6,077 nt of DNA, from assembly GCA_030616465.1 (NCBI GenBank), contig JAUWXH010000140.1, forward strand, positions 1-6,077. The letters run 5' to 3'. The position numbers were made by a program, and so were the translations under genes. Source of the stretch: Planctomycetota bacterium. Lineage in GTDB: Bacteria; Planctomycetota; Phycisphaerae; UBA1845; Fen-1342. Shown here piece after piece: positions 1-4,820 of this stretch. Each line of letters begins with the position of its first letter. The first letter of the stretch is position 1. The notes beneath the pieces are model-generated. The model ran no database searches. It was not told the origin of the DNA and saw nothing but the letters and a program-made list of their open reading frames with translations.

Positions 1-9
1 AACGTTTTT

Positions 10-729
10 CTACGGCGCGAACGGCCGGAGCTTGGACGGGCACGCCTCGCGGACCAGCGCCCGCGCCAGGACCAGGTTGGCGTCAACGATTACGGTCGGC
101 CCGATCCTCTTTTCGGTCACGGCCAAGGGGATCTCCGTGCAGCCGAGGATTACTCCCGCGGCGCCCTCGTCGGCCAGACGCCGAATGATCTGTTGAAAGC
201 GTTGTCTCGATTCGTCGCGGATTTGGCCGCGGCACAGCTCGTTGTAGATCACGTCGTGGACGAGCTGGCGGTCTTCCGCCGGCGGCACGAGCACCTCCAG
301 GCCGTGCTTCTCGATCAGCCGGCCTTTGTAGAAGTCCTGCTCCATCGTGAAGCGCGTGGCAAGCAGGCCGACCGTGCGCAGCCCTTGGGCCTTGATTCTG
401 TCGGCGGTGGCGTCGGCGATGTGCAGCAGTGGGATGCCGATCGCCGCTTCCACGTCCGCGGCCGTCATGTGCATCGTGTTGGTGCACATCACGACGAAGT
501 CGGCCCCGGCCCGTTCGAGCGCCCGGGCGGCGTCGATCATGCGGCGCGCGGCCTCATCCCACGCGCCGCGGTGCTGGAGGGTCTCGATCTCGTCGAAGTC
601 GAACGAGTACATCACGCACCTGGCCGAGTGCAGCCCGCCGCGCCGATGCCGGACCCTGTCATTCACGGTGCGGTAGTACTTGAGCGACGACTCCCAGCTC
701 ATCCCGCCGATGAGTCCGATCGTCTTCAT
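10..729 (-). CDS. Aspartate/glutamate racemase family protein (RacD/YgeA-like)
   Basis: This 239-residue protein belongs to the cofactor-independent Asp/Glu racemase family, which interconverts L- and D-amino acids with a pair of cysteines in the cytoplasm. The N-terminus MKTIGLIGGMSWES is the classic start of YgeA/RacD-type proteins. The two catalytic cysteines are visible: Cys82 in MCTNTMH and Cys197 in GCTEI. Other family blocks are LLHIADAT (about 101-108) and TMEQDFYKGRL (about 128-138). The length matches the family (about 230-240). I chose the ATG at 727-729 because the family homology begins there; the frame stays open upstream to 948, but that extension is Pro/Arg/Thr-rich and looks like non-coding sequence. 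No Shine-Dalgarno is evident, and a TACATT box ends 7 nt before the ATG, so leaderless initiation is possible. The gene is divergent from the lipoprotein gene. The substrate (Asp, Glu or broad, as in E. coli YgeA) cannot be set from sequence; a peptidoglycan MurI role is less likely because the sequence resembles YgeA. Confidence 0.93.
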   Translation of the reverse strand: MKTIGLIGGMSWESSLKYYRTVNDRVRHRRGGLHSARCVMYSFDFDEIETLQHRGAWDEAARRMIDAARALERAGADFVVMCTNTMHMTAADVEAAIGIPLLHIADATADRIKAQGLRTVGLLATRFTMEQDFYKGRLIEKHGLEVLVPPAEDRQLVHDVIYNELCRGQIRDESRQRFQQIIRRLADEGAAGVILGCTEIPLAVTEKRIGPTVIVDANLVLARALVREACPSKLRPFAP

Positions 730-932
730 GGGCGACAATGTATCCGGGCGGTTGCGGTGACGCGAGCAGGGGGCGAGTGGCCGGGTGGTGCTGCGTGGCG
801 TGGGTTGGGCGGTCACCGGCGACAAGGCGACCGAGGTCCGGGCGGGCCGATCGCCCGTGGGGCGGGCAGTTACGCGGGCCAGTTTCTCGAATTTCCCGAG
901 GCGCACATCCAACCGCCCGCGGTTATCGGGCG

Positions 933-938
933 TATAAT
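933..938 (+). promoter_or_regulatory. Candidate -10 box for the lipoprotein gene
   Basis: A perfect TATAAT hexamer stands out in otherwise very GC-rich DNA, 58 nt before the lipoprotein ATG. No clear TTGACA-like box is found 16-18 nt upstream, so the call rests on the -10 and its position in the divergent spacer 730-996. A transcript starting near 945 would have a leader of about 50 nt carrying the strong ribosome-binding site. Confidence 0.45.
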
Positions 939-982
939 AGGCTGGCACCGCGGCGGTGCCCTGGGAACCAAGTCCGTGTTTT

Positions 983-989
983 GGAGGAG
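983..989 (+). promoter_or_regulatory. Shine-Dalgarno site of the lipoprotein gene
   Basis: GGAGGAG lies 7 nt before the ATG at 997. This is close to the ideal anti-Shine-Dalgarno match and fixes the start. It suggests high translation, in contrast to the racemase and pabB starts, which lack such a site. Confidence 0.85.
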
Positions 990-996
990 CTAGTCT

Positions 997-1527
997 ATGT
1001 TCACTTTCAGGAACGTCGCATCTCTAACTCTCGTGATCGGTCTGTCGGCTCTCGTCGGCTGCGCGGAACAAGAGCGGAAGATCAAGACGCTCGAGGACGA
1101 GAACGTCGCACTGTGCCAGGACAAGGAAACCCTGAACGCCGACCTGGCAGCGACCAAGTCCGAGTTGCAACATTGCCAGTCGGAGCTGGCTGAGACGCAG
1201 GCCGCTTCCAAGCAGGTGCTCGACAAAGCCAACAAGCTAGCCGAGCAGGCTGCGCAACTGGAGAAGGACCTCGCGGCGGCGAAACGCAAGGCCGACGCCA
1301 ACGCCGAAGCGCTGACCGGAGCCAGGGCCGCGCGTCAGAAGGCGGTGTCCGATGCCCAAAGCGCAGCCGTCTTGACGAGGGTCCAGATGACCGAACTCGA
1401 GAAGCAGCTTGCCGAGGAGAAGGCGCGCATCGCCGAGTTGACCGAGCAGCTCGAGGAAGCGCAGAAGAAGATGGAGGAGAAGGAGGGGCAGGAGGAAGCG
1501 GAAGAACCGCCGCCGGACAAACCCTAA
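997..1527 (+). CDS. Small coiled-coil lipoprotein
   Basis: The 176-residue product begins with a short basic N-region (Arg5), a hydrophobic stretch (about residues 7-20) and a lipobox LVGC with Cys22. This predicts cleavage by signal peptidase II and lipid attachment; the residue after Cys is Ala, which in proteobacterial rules would favour outer-membrane sorting. Residues about 24-165 are almost continuous alpha-helix with regularly spaced Leu/Ile/Val and many Glu/Lys/Gln/Ala, typical of a coiled coil. Residues 160-170 are Glu-rich and the tail ends PPPDKP. Two further cysteines (40 and 60) lie in the helix and could cross-link subunits. No enzymatic domain is recognised. By analogy with Lpp-like proteins a structural or tethering role is possible, but there is no sequence homology to support it. 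The gene stands alone, divergent from the racemase and convergent with dapB. The start is set by the strong GGAGGAG site. Confidence 0.85.
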   Translation: MFTFRNVASLTLVIGLSALVGCAEQERKIKTLEDENVALCQDKETLNADLAATKSELQHCQSELAETQAASKQVLDKANKLAEQAAQLEKDLAAAKRKADANAEALTGARAARQKAVSDAQSAAVLTRVQMTELEKQLAEEKARIAELTEQLEEAQKKMEEKEGQEEAEEPPPDKP

Positions 1528-1610
1528 TCCGTACACGCCGATCTGTTTGCCGGCCTTGGTGCCGCCCTCAGACCGAGACGGTCCAGAATCTGTCGGTCGG
1601 GGTCGCGCTA

Positions 1611-2408
1611 TCAGGCGGACAGTACGTCGCGCATGTGGTACAGGCCTGGCGGGCGACCGACCAGCCAGCGGGCCGCCCGCAGGGCGCCTGCCGCGAAGAT
1701 GTCCCGCGAAAGTGCCCGGTGTCGCAGCGTCAGCACTTCGCCGGCGGCGGCAAAATGAACCTCGTGCTCTCCGACGTTATCGCCCAGGCGCAGGGCGTGG
1801 ACGCCGATCTCGCCGGGCTGACGCGGCCCGCCCGGGTCGGAACGCCCGAGCACGCCGACGGTCTGCGGGTCCTTCCCGCGCGCCCGGCAGACGGCCTCGA
1901 CCAGGGCCCGGGCCGTCCCGCTGGGTGCGTCCACCTTCTGCCGATGGTGCGTCTCGCAGATCTCGACGTCCCAGCTCTCGTCCAGGACTTCGGCCAGCTC
2001 GGTCACCAGGCGCAGCAGGAGGTTGATGCCGACGCTCATGTTCGGCGACCAGACGACCGGCACACGGTTCGCGGCCGCTTCGAGCGCCGCCCGGTCCACC
2101 TGTTCCAGGCCGGTGGTTCCGCTGACCAGGGGGACGGCGTGTTCGGCACACCAGTTGGCCCATGCCCGGCACCCAGCGGGTAAGGTGAACTCGATCAACG
2201 CGTCGGAAGCGACCTCGCAACAGTCGCGGACGGGGATTCGCAGGGCGTCAACCCCGGCGAGCGAGCCGGCATCTTGCCCCAGCGCAGGATCGTCCGCCTC
2301 GGTTACGGCGGCGACAACCTCCAAAGCCGGGTCGCGACTTGCCAGGCGGATCAGGGTCCGGCCCATTCTCCCGGTACAGCCGGCAATGGCGAGACGCAGC
2401 GGGGTCAT
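1611..2408 (-). CDS. dapB: 4-hydroxy-tetrahydrodipicolinate reductase
   Basis: DapB reduces 4-hydroxy-tetrahydrodipicolinate to tetrahydrodipicolinate with NAD(P)H, the second dedicated step toward meso-diaminopimelate and lysine, in the cytoplasm. The 265-residue protein has the N-terminal Rossmann motif GCTGRMG (10-16), the nucleotide-binding block VSGTTGL (95-101), the SPNMSVGIN segment (121-129) and the family signature ETHHRQKVDAPSGTA (152-166). The signature contains the catalytic His154/His155 pair and Lys158. The C-terminal part carries GDNVGEHEV (209-217) and ends GLYHMRDVL, as expected. The length is normal (E. coli about 273). The ATG at 2406-2408 is where homology begins; the open frame further upstream overlaps the TPR gene and is not coding. 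This is the last gene of the three-gene minus-strand unit: its start overlaps the stop of the TPR gene in an ATGA, which suggests translational coupling. No strong Shine-Dalgarno is present, consistent with coupling. Confidence 0.97.
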   Translation of the reverse strand: MTPLRLAIAGCTGRMGRTLIRLASRDPALEVVAAVTEADDPALGQDAGSLAGVDALRIPVRDCCEVASDALIEFTLPAGCRAWANWCAEHAVPLVSGTTGLEQVDRAALEAAANRVPVVWSPNMSVGINLLLRLVTELAEVLDESWDVEICETHHRQKVDAPSGTARALVEAVCRARGKDPQTVGVLGRSDPGGPRQPGEIGVHALRLGDNVGEHEVHFAAAGEVLTLRHRALSRDIFAAGALRAARWLVGRPPGLYHMRDVLSA

Positions 2409-2713
2409 GCGAGCGCGTCCAGCAGTTCGCTCATCTTCTCTTGCAGGTGCGAGTCGCCCACGACCTTGGCCGCCTCGACGCCCGCGGTCAGCGTGGTGCG
2501 GGCGGCGTCGTGCCGCCCCGCGCCGATCTCCGTCCGCGCCTTGTGGTAGTACGCCGCCGAGAACTTCCCGTCCAACGCGATCGCGCGCTCGAACGCGGGG
2601 ATGGCCTGGTCCGGCTGCTCGAGTTTGACGCATTCCAGCCCGATGCCGTAATGCAGCATCGCGTCAGCGGGTTGGAGCTCGACCATTTTCTTCAACTGTT
2701 CCAGGCGCGTCAT
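2405..2713 (-). CDS. Short tetratricopeptide-repeat (TPR) protein
   Basis: This 102-residue protein is almost entirely TPR. Repeat one spans about 18-51 (Tyr22, Gly25, Ala37, Phe41, Ala44) and repeat two about 52-85 (Tyr55, Ala59, Ala71, Leu75). A short N-terminal helix (RLEQLKKMVELQP) and a C-terminal capping helix (about 88-102) flank them. There is no signal peptide or membrane segment, so it should be cytoplasmic. TPRs bind other proteins, so a scaffold or adaptor role is the safest reading; the partner is unknown. The ATG at 2711-2713 is chosen because the TPR fold begins there; the frame is open upstream to 2908, but that stretch is Ser/Arg-rich and lies over the upstream gene in another frame. 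The gene sits 58 nt after the SPOR-like gene and overlaps dapB by 4 nt (ATGA), so it is almost certainly cotranscribed with dapB. Confidence 0.85.
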   Translation of the reverse strand: MTRLEQLKKMVELQPADAMLHYGIGLECVKLEQPDQAIPAFERAIALDGKFSAAYYHKARTEIGAGRHDAARTTLTAGVEAAKVVGDSHLQEKMSELLDALA

Positions 2714-2771
2714 GGCGGGTTCTCTATTGCACGACGATCGCGATGGGCGACGCACGCGGTTCGGAGAAACG

Positions 2772-3599
2772 TCATTCGGCGATCTTCCGCTCAAGGCATT
2801 GATCGAACGCGTAGCCGCCGCCGGCACGCGCGTATTCCTTCCCGAGCTGCTTGATGCGTCGCTTGAGCTCGTCGCAGCGTTGTCTCTCGCGCTGCCGGGC
2901 GGCGACATCCCTCTGGTCGAGCAGGAAGGGCTGGTCCGCGATCAGGCGAGTATCCGCCCGCGCCTCCTGGATGACGCACGGCAAGCCATTTGCCCGGAGA
3001 AACTCGGCCGCAGCCTGTGCATCTTTCAGCCTCGATTTGGGGAAAAACTGGATGAAGACGTAATGATAGCCCTTCTGCAACTCGTTCGAGGTGGGTTGCC
3101 GGTCCGGCGGTGGCGAGGTCCGCCTAGGCGCTTCGGCACCCATATCTCCGCCGGCCTCGGCGGGCCGTCTGCGTGTGGGAGCGACGCCCGTACCCTCACC
3201 CGACCGGCCGGTGCCGCGGTCGGCAACCTCTGTCGCTTCGCTCAAGAGGCTGCCGGTCTCGGTCGGTGTCAGCGCGTCTTCGTCCGGCGTGCCGGTCTGT
3301 TGAGCGTAGCGTGTGCCGGCGTGGAAGCTGACTGCCAGAGCGACTAGCAACCCGGCCAATGCGATCGCGATCACCGGCCAGCCGAGCGACAAGTGCACAC
3401 ACTCGCCCACGACCTGAACCATCGGGGCTGGCTCGGTGGCCTCGGTTTGTTTTGCGGGTGCGGGGACGGTCGAAGGCGAAGCGGTCGGCGGGAAAGCCTC
3501 AGGGCCGGGCTGCTCGGGGCGCTGCTGCCACTCGGGCTGCCCGCCGCGATCTCGCCGTACCACTTCGTACAATACGGGGCGTCTTTTGCGCGCGGCCAC
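2772..3599 (-). CDS. Single-pass membrane protein with SPOR-like C-terminal domain
   Basis: This 275-residue protein starts with a basic cytoplasmic motif (ARKRRPVLYEVVRR, residues 3-16). A Pro/Gln/Thr-rich linker follows (about 17-62), then one membrane segment (about 72-92, GWPVIAIALAGLLVALAVSF) and a Pro/Arg/Gly-rich disordered stretch (about 100-170). A compact domain then begins KGYHYVFIQFFPKSRLKDAQ (about 176-195) and continues AAAEFLRANGLPCVIQ. That strand-helix-strand pattern resembles SPOR domains, which bind denuded glycan strands of peptidoglycan; the resemblance is by eye only. A charged helix and a GKEYARAGGGYAFDQC block close the protein, with Cys242 and Cys268 as a possible disulfide pair. 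The layout resembles FtsN/DamX-type proteins. I chose the GTG at 3597-3599 because a strong GAGGAGG sits 6 nt upstream; an in-frame ATG at 3641 would place that site inside the gene. It is the first gene of the unit with the TPR gene and dapB. Function is otherwise unknown. Confidence 0.8.
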   Translation of the reverse strand: MAARKRRPVLYEVVRRDRGGQPEWQQRPEQPGPEAFPPTASPSTVPAPAKQTEATEPAPMVQVVGECVHLSLGWPVIAIALAGLLVALAVSFHAGTRYAQQTGTPDEDALTPTETGSLLSEATEVADRGTGRSGEGTGVAPTRRRPAEAGGDMGAEAPRRTSPPPDRQPTSNELQKGYHYVFIQFFPKSRLKDAQAAAEFLRANGLPCVIQEARADTRLIADQPFLLDQRDVAARQRERQRCDELKRRIKQLGKEYARAGGGYAFDQCLERKIAE

Positions 3600-3605
3600 G
3601 AACAA

Positions 3606-3612
3606 CCTCCTC
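3606..3612 (-). promoter_or_regulatory. Shine-Dalgarno site that sets the GTG start of the SPOR-like gene
   Basis: On the minus strand GAGGAGG is followed by 6 nt and then GTG (3599-3597). This decides between the GTG and the longer in-frame ATG at 3641. Confidence 0.8.
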
Positions 3613-3664
3613 ACGCCGGTCGGGCGATACGCCGGAAACACGCATCACGCACCGGCAGCCCTAG

Positions 3665-3692
3665 ATTGTAAGTCACCTCGCGGACCGCTCAA
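3665..3692 (-). promoter_or_regulatory. Candidate sigma70-type promoter of the SPOR-like/TPR/dapB unit
   Basis: On the minus strand TTGAGC (3692-3687) is followed by a 16-nt spacer and TACAAT (3670-3665). The hexamers match the consensus at 4 of 6 and 5 of 6 positions. Transcription would begin near 3658, giving a leader of about 60 nt before the GTG at 3599. The box lies in the short spacer between two same-strand genes, downstream of the coding strand's GC hairpin on the other side of the Tyr/Arg-rich gene's stop. It would make the three-gene unit independent of the gene upstream. Confidence 0.5.
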
Positions 3693-3730
3693 CCACTTTA
3701 TCGCCGAGTTATCTCCGACGGGTGCGCGTG

Positions 3731-3751
3731 AAGCCCCCGCGGGGGGGGCTT
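3731..3751 (-). terminator. GC hairpin after the Tyr/Arg-rich protein gene
   Basis: AAGCCCCC (3731-3738) pairs perfectly with GGGGGCTT (3744-3751) around a 5-nt loop. It begins 25 nt past the stop of the minus-strand gene ending at 3777 and ahead of the candidate promoter at 3665-3692. It fits a transcription terminator or mRNA-end stabiliser. There is no T-tract on the minus strand, so a classical intrinsic terminator is not proven. Confidence 0.5.
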
Positions 3752-3776
3752 GCCCATGTGGCGCCTGAGCGGAGTT

Positions 3777-4433
3777 TTAGCGCCGGTAGCGAATGCTGAA
3801 GGCCCCATGTCGGCCCGGGCTGCGGCGATAGTACCCGGGTCGGCTGTAGTGCCGGCCGAGGCGAGAGCCGCTGCGGTAATACCCGGGTCGGCTGTAGTGC
3901 CGGCTGGGCCGAGAGCCGCTGCGGTAGTAGACGCGGCTGCCAGAGTACCGGCTCGGTCGAGAGCCGCTGCGGTAGTAGACGCGGCTGGCAGAGTGCCGGC
4001 TGGGGCGAGAGCTGCCGCGGTAGTACGCCTTGCCGCTGTAGTGCCGGCTGGGCCGAGAGCCACTGCGGTAATAGACGCGGCTGACGTACGGACGGCTGGT
4101 GCGTTGGACGCGGCGATAGTACGTGCGGGGGCGATCGTAGTAGCTCGTTCGCCGGTGATAGACACGTGTTCGGGGGTAATAGCGCGGGGAGTAGTCGCGA
4201 TAGTACACGGCTTGCGGGCGGCAAGTCCGGCGATAGACCACGACCGGCTCGCAATCGTAGTAGACGTATTCACGCACGCCGCGGTCGCCGTAATAGTACG
4301 CCGGCTCCACGTAGCAGGTTGAGCCGATGCCGAAGCTGAAGCTGATGCCGAAGCTGCCCGCCGATGCCGGCACGGCGAGCGCGGCGGCGAGGGCTATGCC
4401 GGCAATCGCGGGGACGGTGGTTCGGGCTATCAT
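3777..4433 (-). CDS. Secreted Tyr/Arg/Ser-rich tandem-repeat protein
   Basis: This 218-residue protein has a clear Sec signal peptide: a basic start (MIARTT), an Ala/Leu/Ile core (about 7-21) and a predicted cleavage after ASA at residue 25. The mature part begins GSFGISFSFGIGSTCYVEP and is then dominated by Tyr, Arg and Ser. Residues about 118-197 are five perfectly spaced 16-residue repeats with consensus SRVYYRSGSRPSRHYS, followed by a shorter sixth copy (RPGYYRRSPGRHGAF). The middle region (about 46-117) contains irregular YYR/YYD motifs, and three cysteines lie near residues 40, 61 and 71. The mature protein should be strongly basic. No known domain is recognised. It could be a surface or matrix protein binding acidic polymers, or one that is cross-linked through tyrosines; this is inference. 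The ATG at 4431-4433 is chosen because AAGGAG lies 7 nt upstream; the in-frame ATG at 4466 would put extra residues before the signal peptide. Confidence 0.82.
   Translation of the reverse strand: MIARTTVPAIAGIALAAALAVPASAGSFGISFSFGIGSTCYVEPAYYYGDRGVREYVYYDCEPVVVYRRTCRPQAVYYRDYSPRYYPRTRVYHRRTSYYDRPRTYYRRVQRTSRPYVSRVYYRSGSRPSRHYSGKAYYRGSSRPSRHSASRVYYRSGSRPSRYSGSRVYYRSGSRPSRHYSRPGYYRSGSRLGRHYSRPGYYRRSPGRHGAFSIRYRR
3843..4082 (-). repeat. Five 48-bp in-frame tandem repeats
   Basis: Five contiguous 48-bp units (3843-3890, 3891-3938, 3939-3986, 3987-4034, 4035-4082) each encode 16 residues of the SRVYYRSGSRPSRHYS type. The units at 3891-3938 and 4035-4082 encode identical peptides and differ at only 2 of 48 bases, both silent. 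The unit at 3987-4034 is the most diverged (GKAYYRGSSRPSRHSA). A degenerate sixth copy continues to about 3798, with a block at 3831-3842 matching the end of the neighbouring unit. The constant 48-bp period keeps the frame, as expected for repeats that grow or shrink by slippage or recombination. Confidence 0.93.
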
Positions 4434-4440
4434 TCGAATG

Positions 4441-4446
4441 CTCCTT
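4441..4446 (-). promoter_or_regulatory. Shine-Dalgarno site of the Tyr/Arg-rich protein gene
   Basis: AAGGAG on the minus strand lies 7 nt before the ATG at 4433-4431, which supports that start over the upstream ATG at 4466. Confidence 0.75.
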
Positions 4447-4690
4447 CGCTGAAGGTGCGCACACACGCTGGCGGGACCCTACCCGGCCGGCACTAGGCAA
4501 GACACCAGCGGCGGCGATTGGTTAGGGGCCTCTGCGGCTGGTAGTCCGTGCGCGCTCCCGGCCTGCAAGCACCGTCGCGTGACCCTGACACCAGCGTACC
4601 ACGTAACCCACTGTAGACAAAGGACTTTCCCGCAATCTCGCGACAGGCTTCTGCCGTGACGGACGCACCGCCAAAGTCGGCGCACCGAGC

Positions 4691-4731
4691 AGCCGCGCGG
4701 GCTGAAGCCCGCGGCTCATGTACGTGAGCCG
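4691..4731. repeat. Two overlapping inverted repeats, REP-like or regulatory
   Basis: The first hairpin has a 6-bp outer stem (AGCCGC with GCGGCT), a 2-nt bulge on the left arm, a 4-bp inner stem (GGGC with GCCC) and a TGAA loop, spanning 4691-4716. The second has a perfect 7-bp stem CGGCTCA/TGAGCCG around a 6-nt loop, spanning 4712-4731. The arm around 4712-4716 is shared, so only one hairpin can form at a time. The GGGCTGAAGCCCGCGGCT core looks like the palindromic units dispersed in many GC-rich bacterial genomes. Whether it is dispersed in this genome cannot be told from one copy. Confidence 0.55.
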
Positions 4732-4820
4732 TAGCGCACGGATGCCCCGCGATGCGTATTATCCCCGCATGGCGGCGTGCTCGTCGTGCCGTCGCCGGAG
4801 CCCGACGCGCGAGAGACGGT

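Larger units (their letters stand above)
4434..4820. other. Divergent intergenic spacer between the Tyr/Arg-rich gene and pabB
   Basis: This 387-nt stretch separates two divergently transcribed genes and should hold both promoters. I see the Shine-Dalgarno of the minus-strand gene at its left edge and a pair of overlapping hairpins at 4691-4731. I see no small gene with a credible start, ribosome-binding site or protein-like composition; the open frames here are Arg/Ala-rich and unconvincing. No well-formed -35/-10 pair was found on either strand. A TATTAT at 4757-4762 could be a -10 for pabB but has no -35 partner. Confidence 0.6.

Noticed and set aside
193..993. 266-codon plus-strand open frame opposite the racemase
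   Set aside because: The minus strand encodes a complete racemase with both catalytic cysteines; this frame has no recognisable motif and extends through the spacer only because stops are rare in GC-rich DNA.
1571..1583. Small inverted repeat GACCG-AGA-CGGTC between the convergent lipoprotein and dapB genes, as a bidirectional terminator
   Set aside because: The stem is only 5 bp with a 3-nt loop and no T-tract on either strand; its position is right but the structure is too weak to call.
3843..4082. CRISPR-like array
   Set aside because: The 48-bp units are contiguous with no unique spacers and keep a protein frame, so they are coding tandem repeats.
3750..4322. Long plus-strand Ala/Val-rich open frame opposite the Tyr/Arg-rich gene
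   Set aside because: It is the complement of the 48-bp repeats, has no signal peptide or domain and no ribosome-binding site; the minus-strand frame has a signal peptide and a Shine-Dalgarno.
4757..4762. TATTAT as the pabB -10 box
   Set aside because: It matches 5 of 6 positions, but no -35-like hexamer lies 16-18 nt upstream.
4752..4820. Longer pabB start at ATG 4752
   Set aside because: It would add 23 mostly Arg/Ala residues unlike the family N-terminus and has no ribosome-binding site; the GTG at 4821 is preferred, though not proven.
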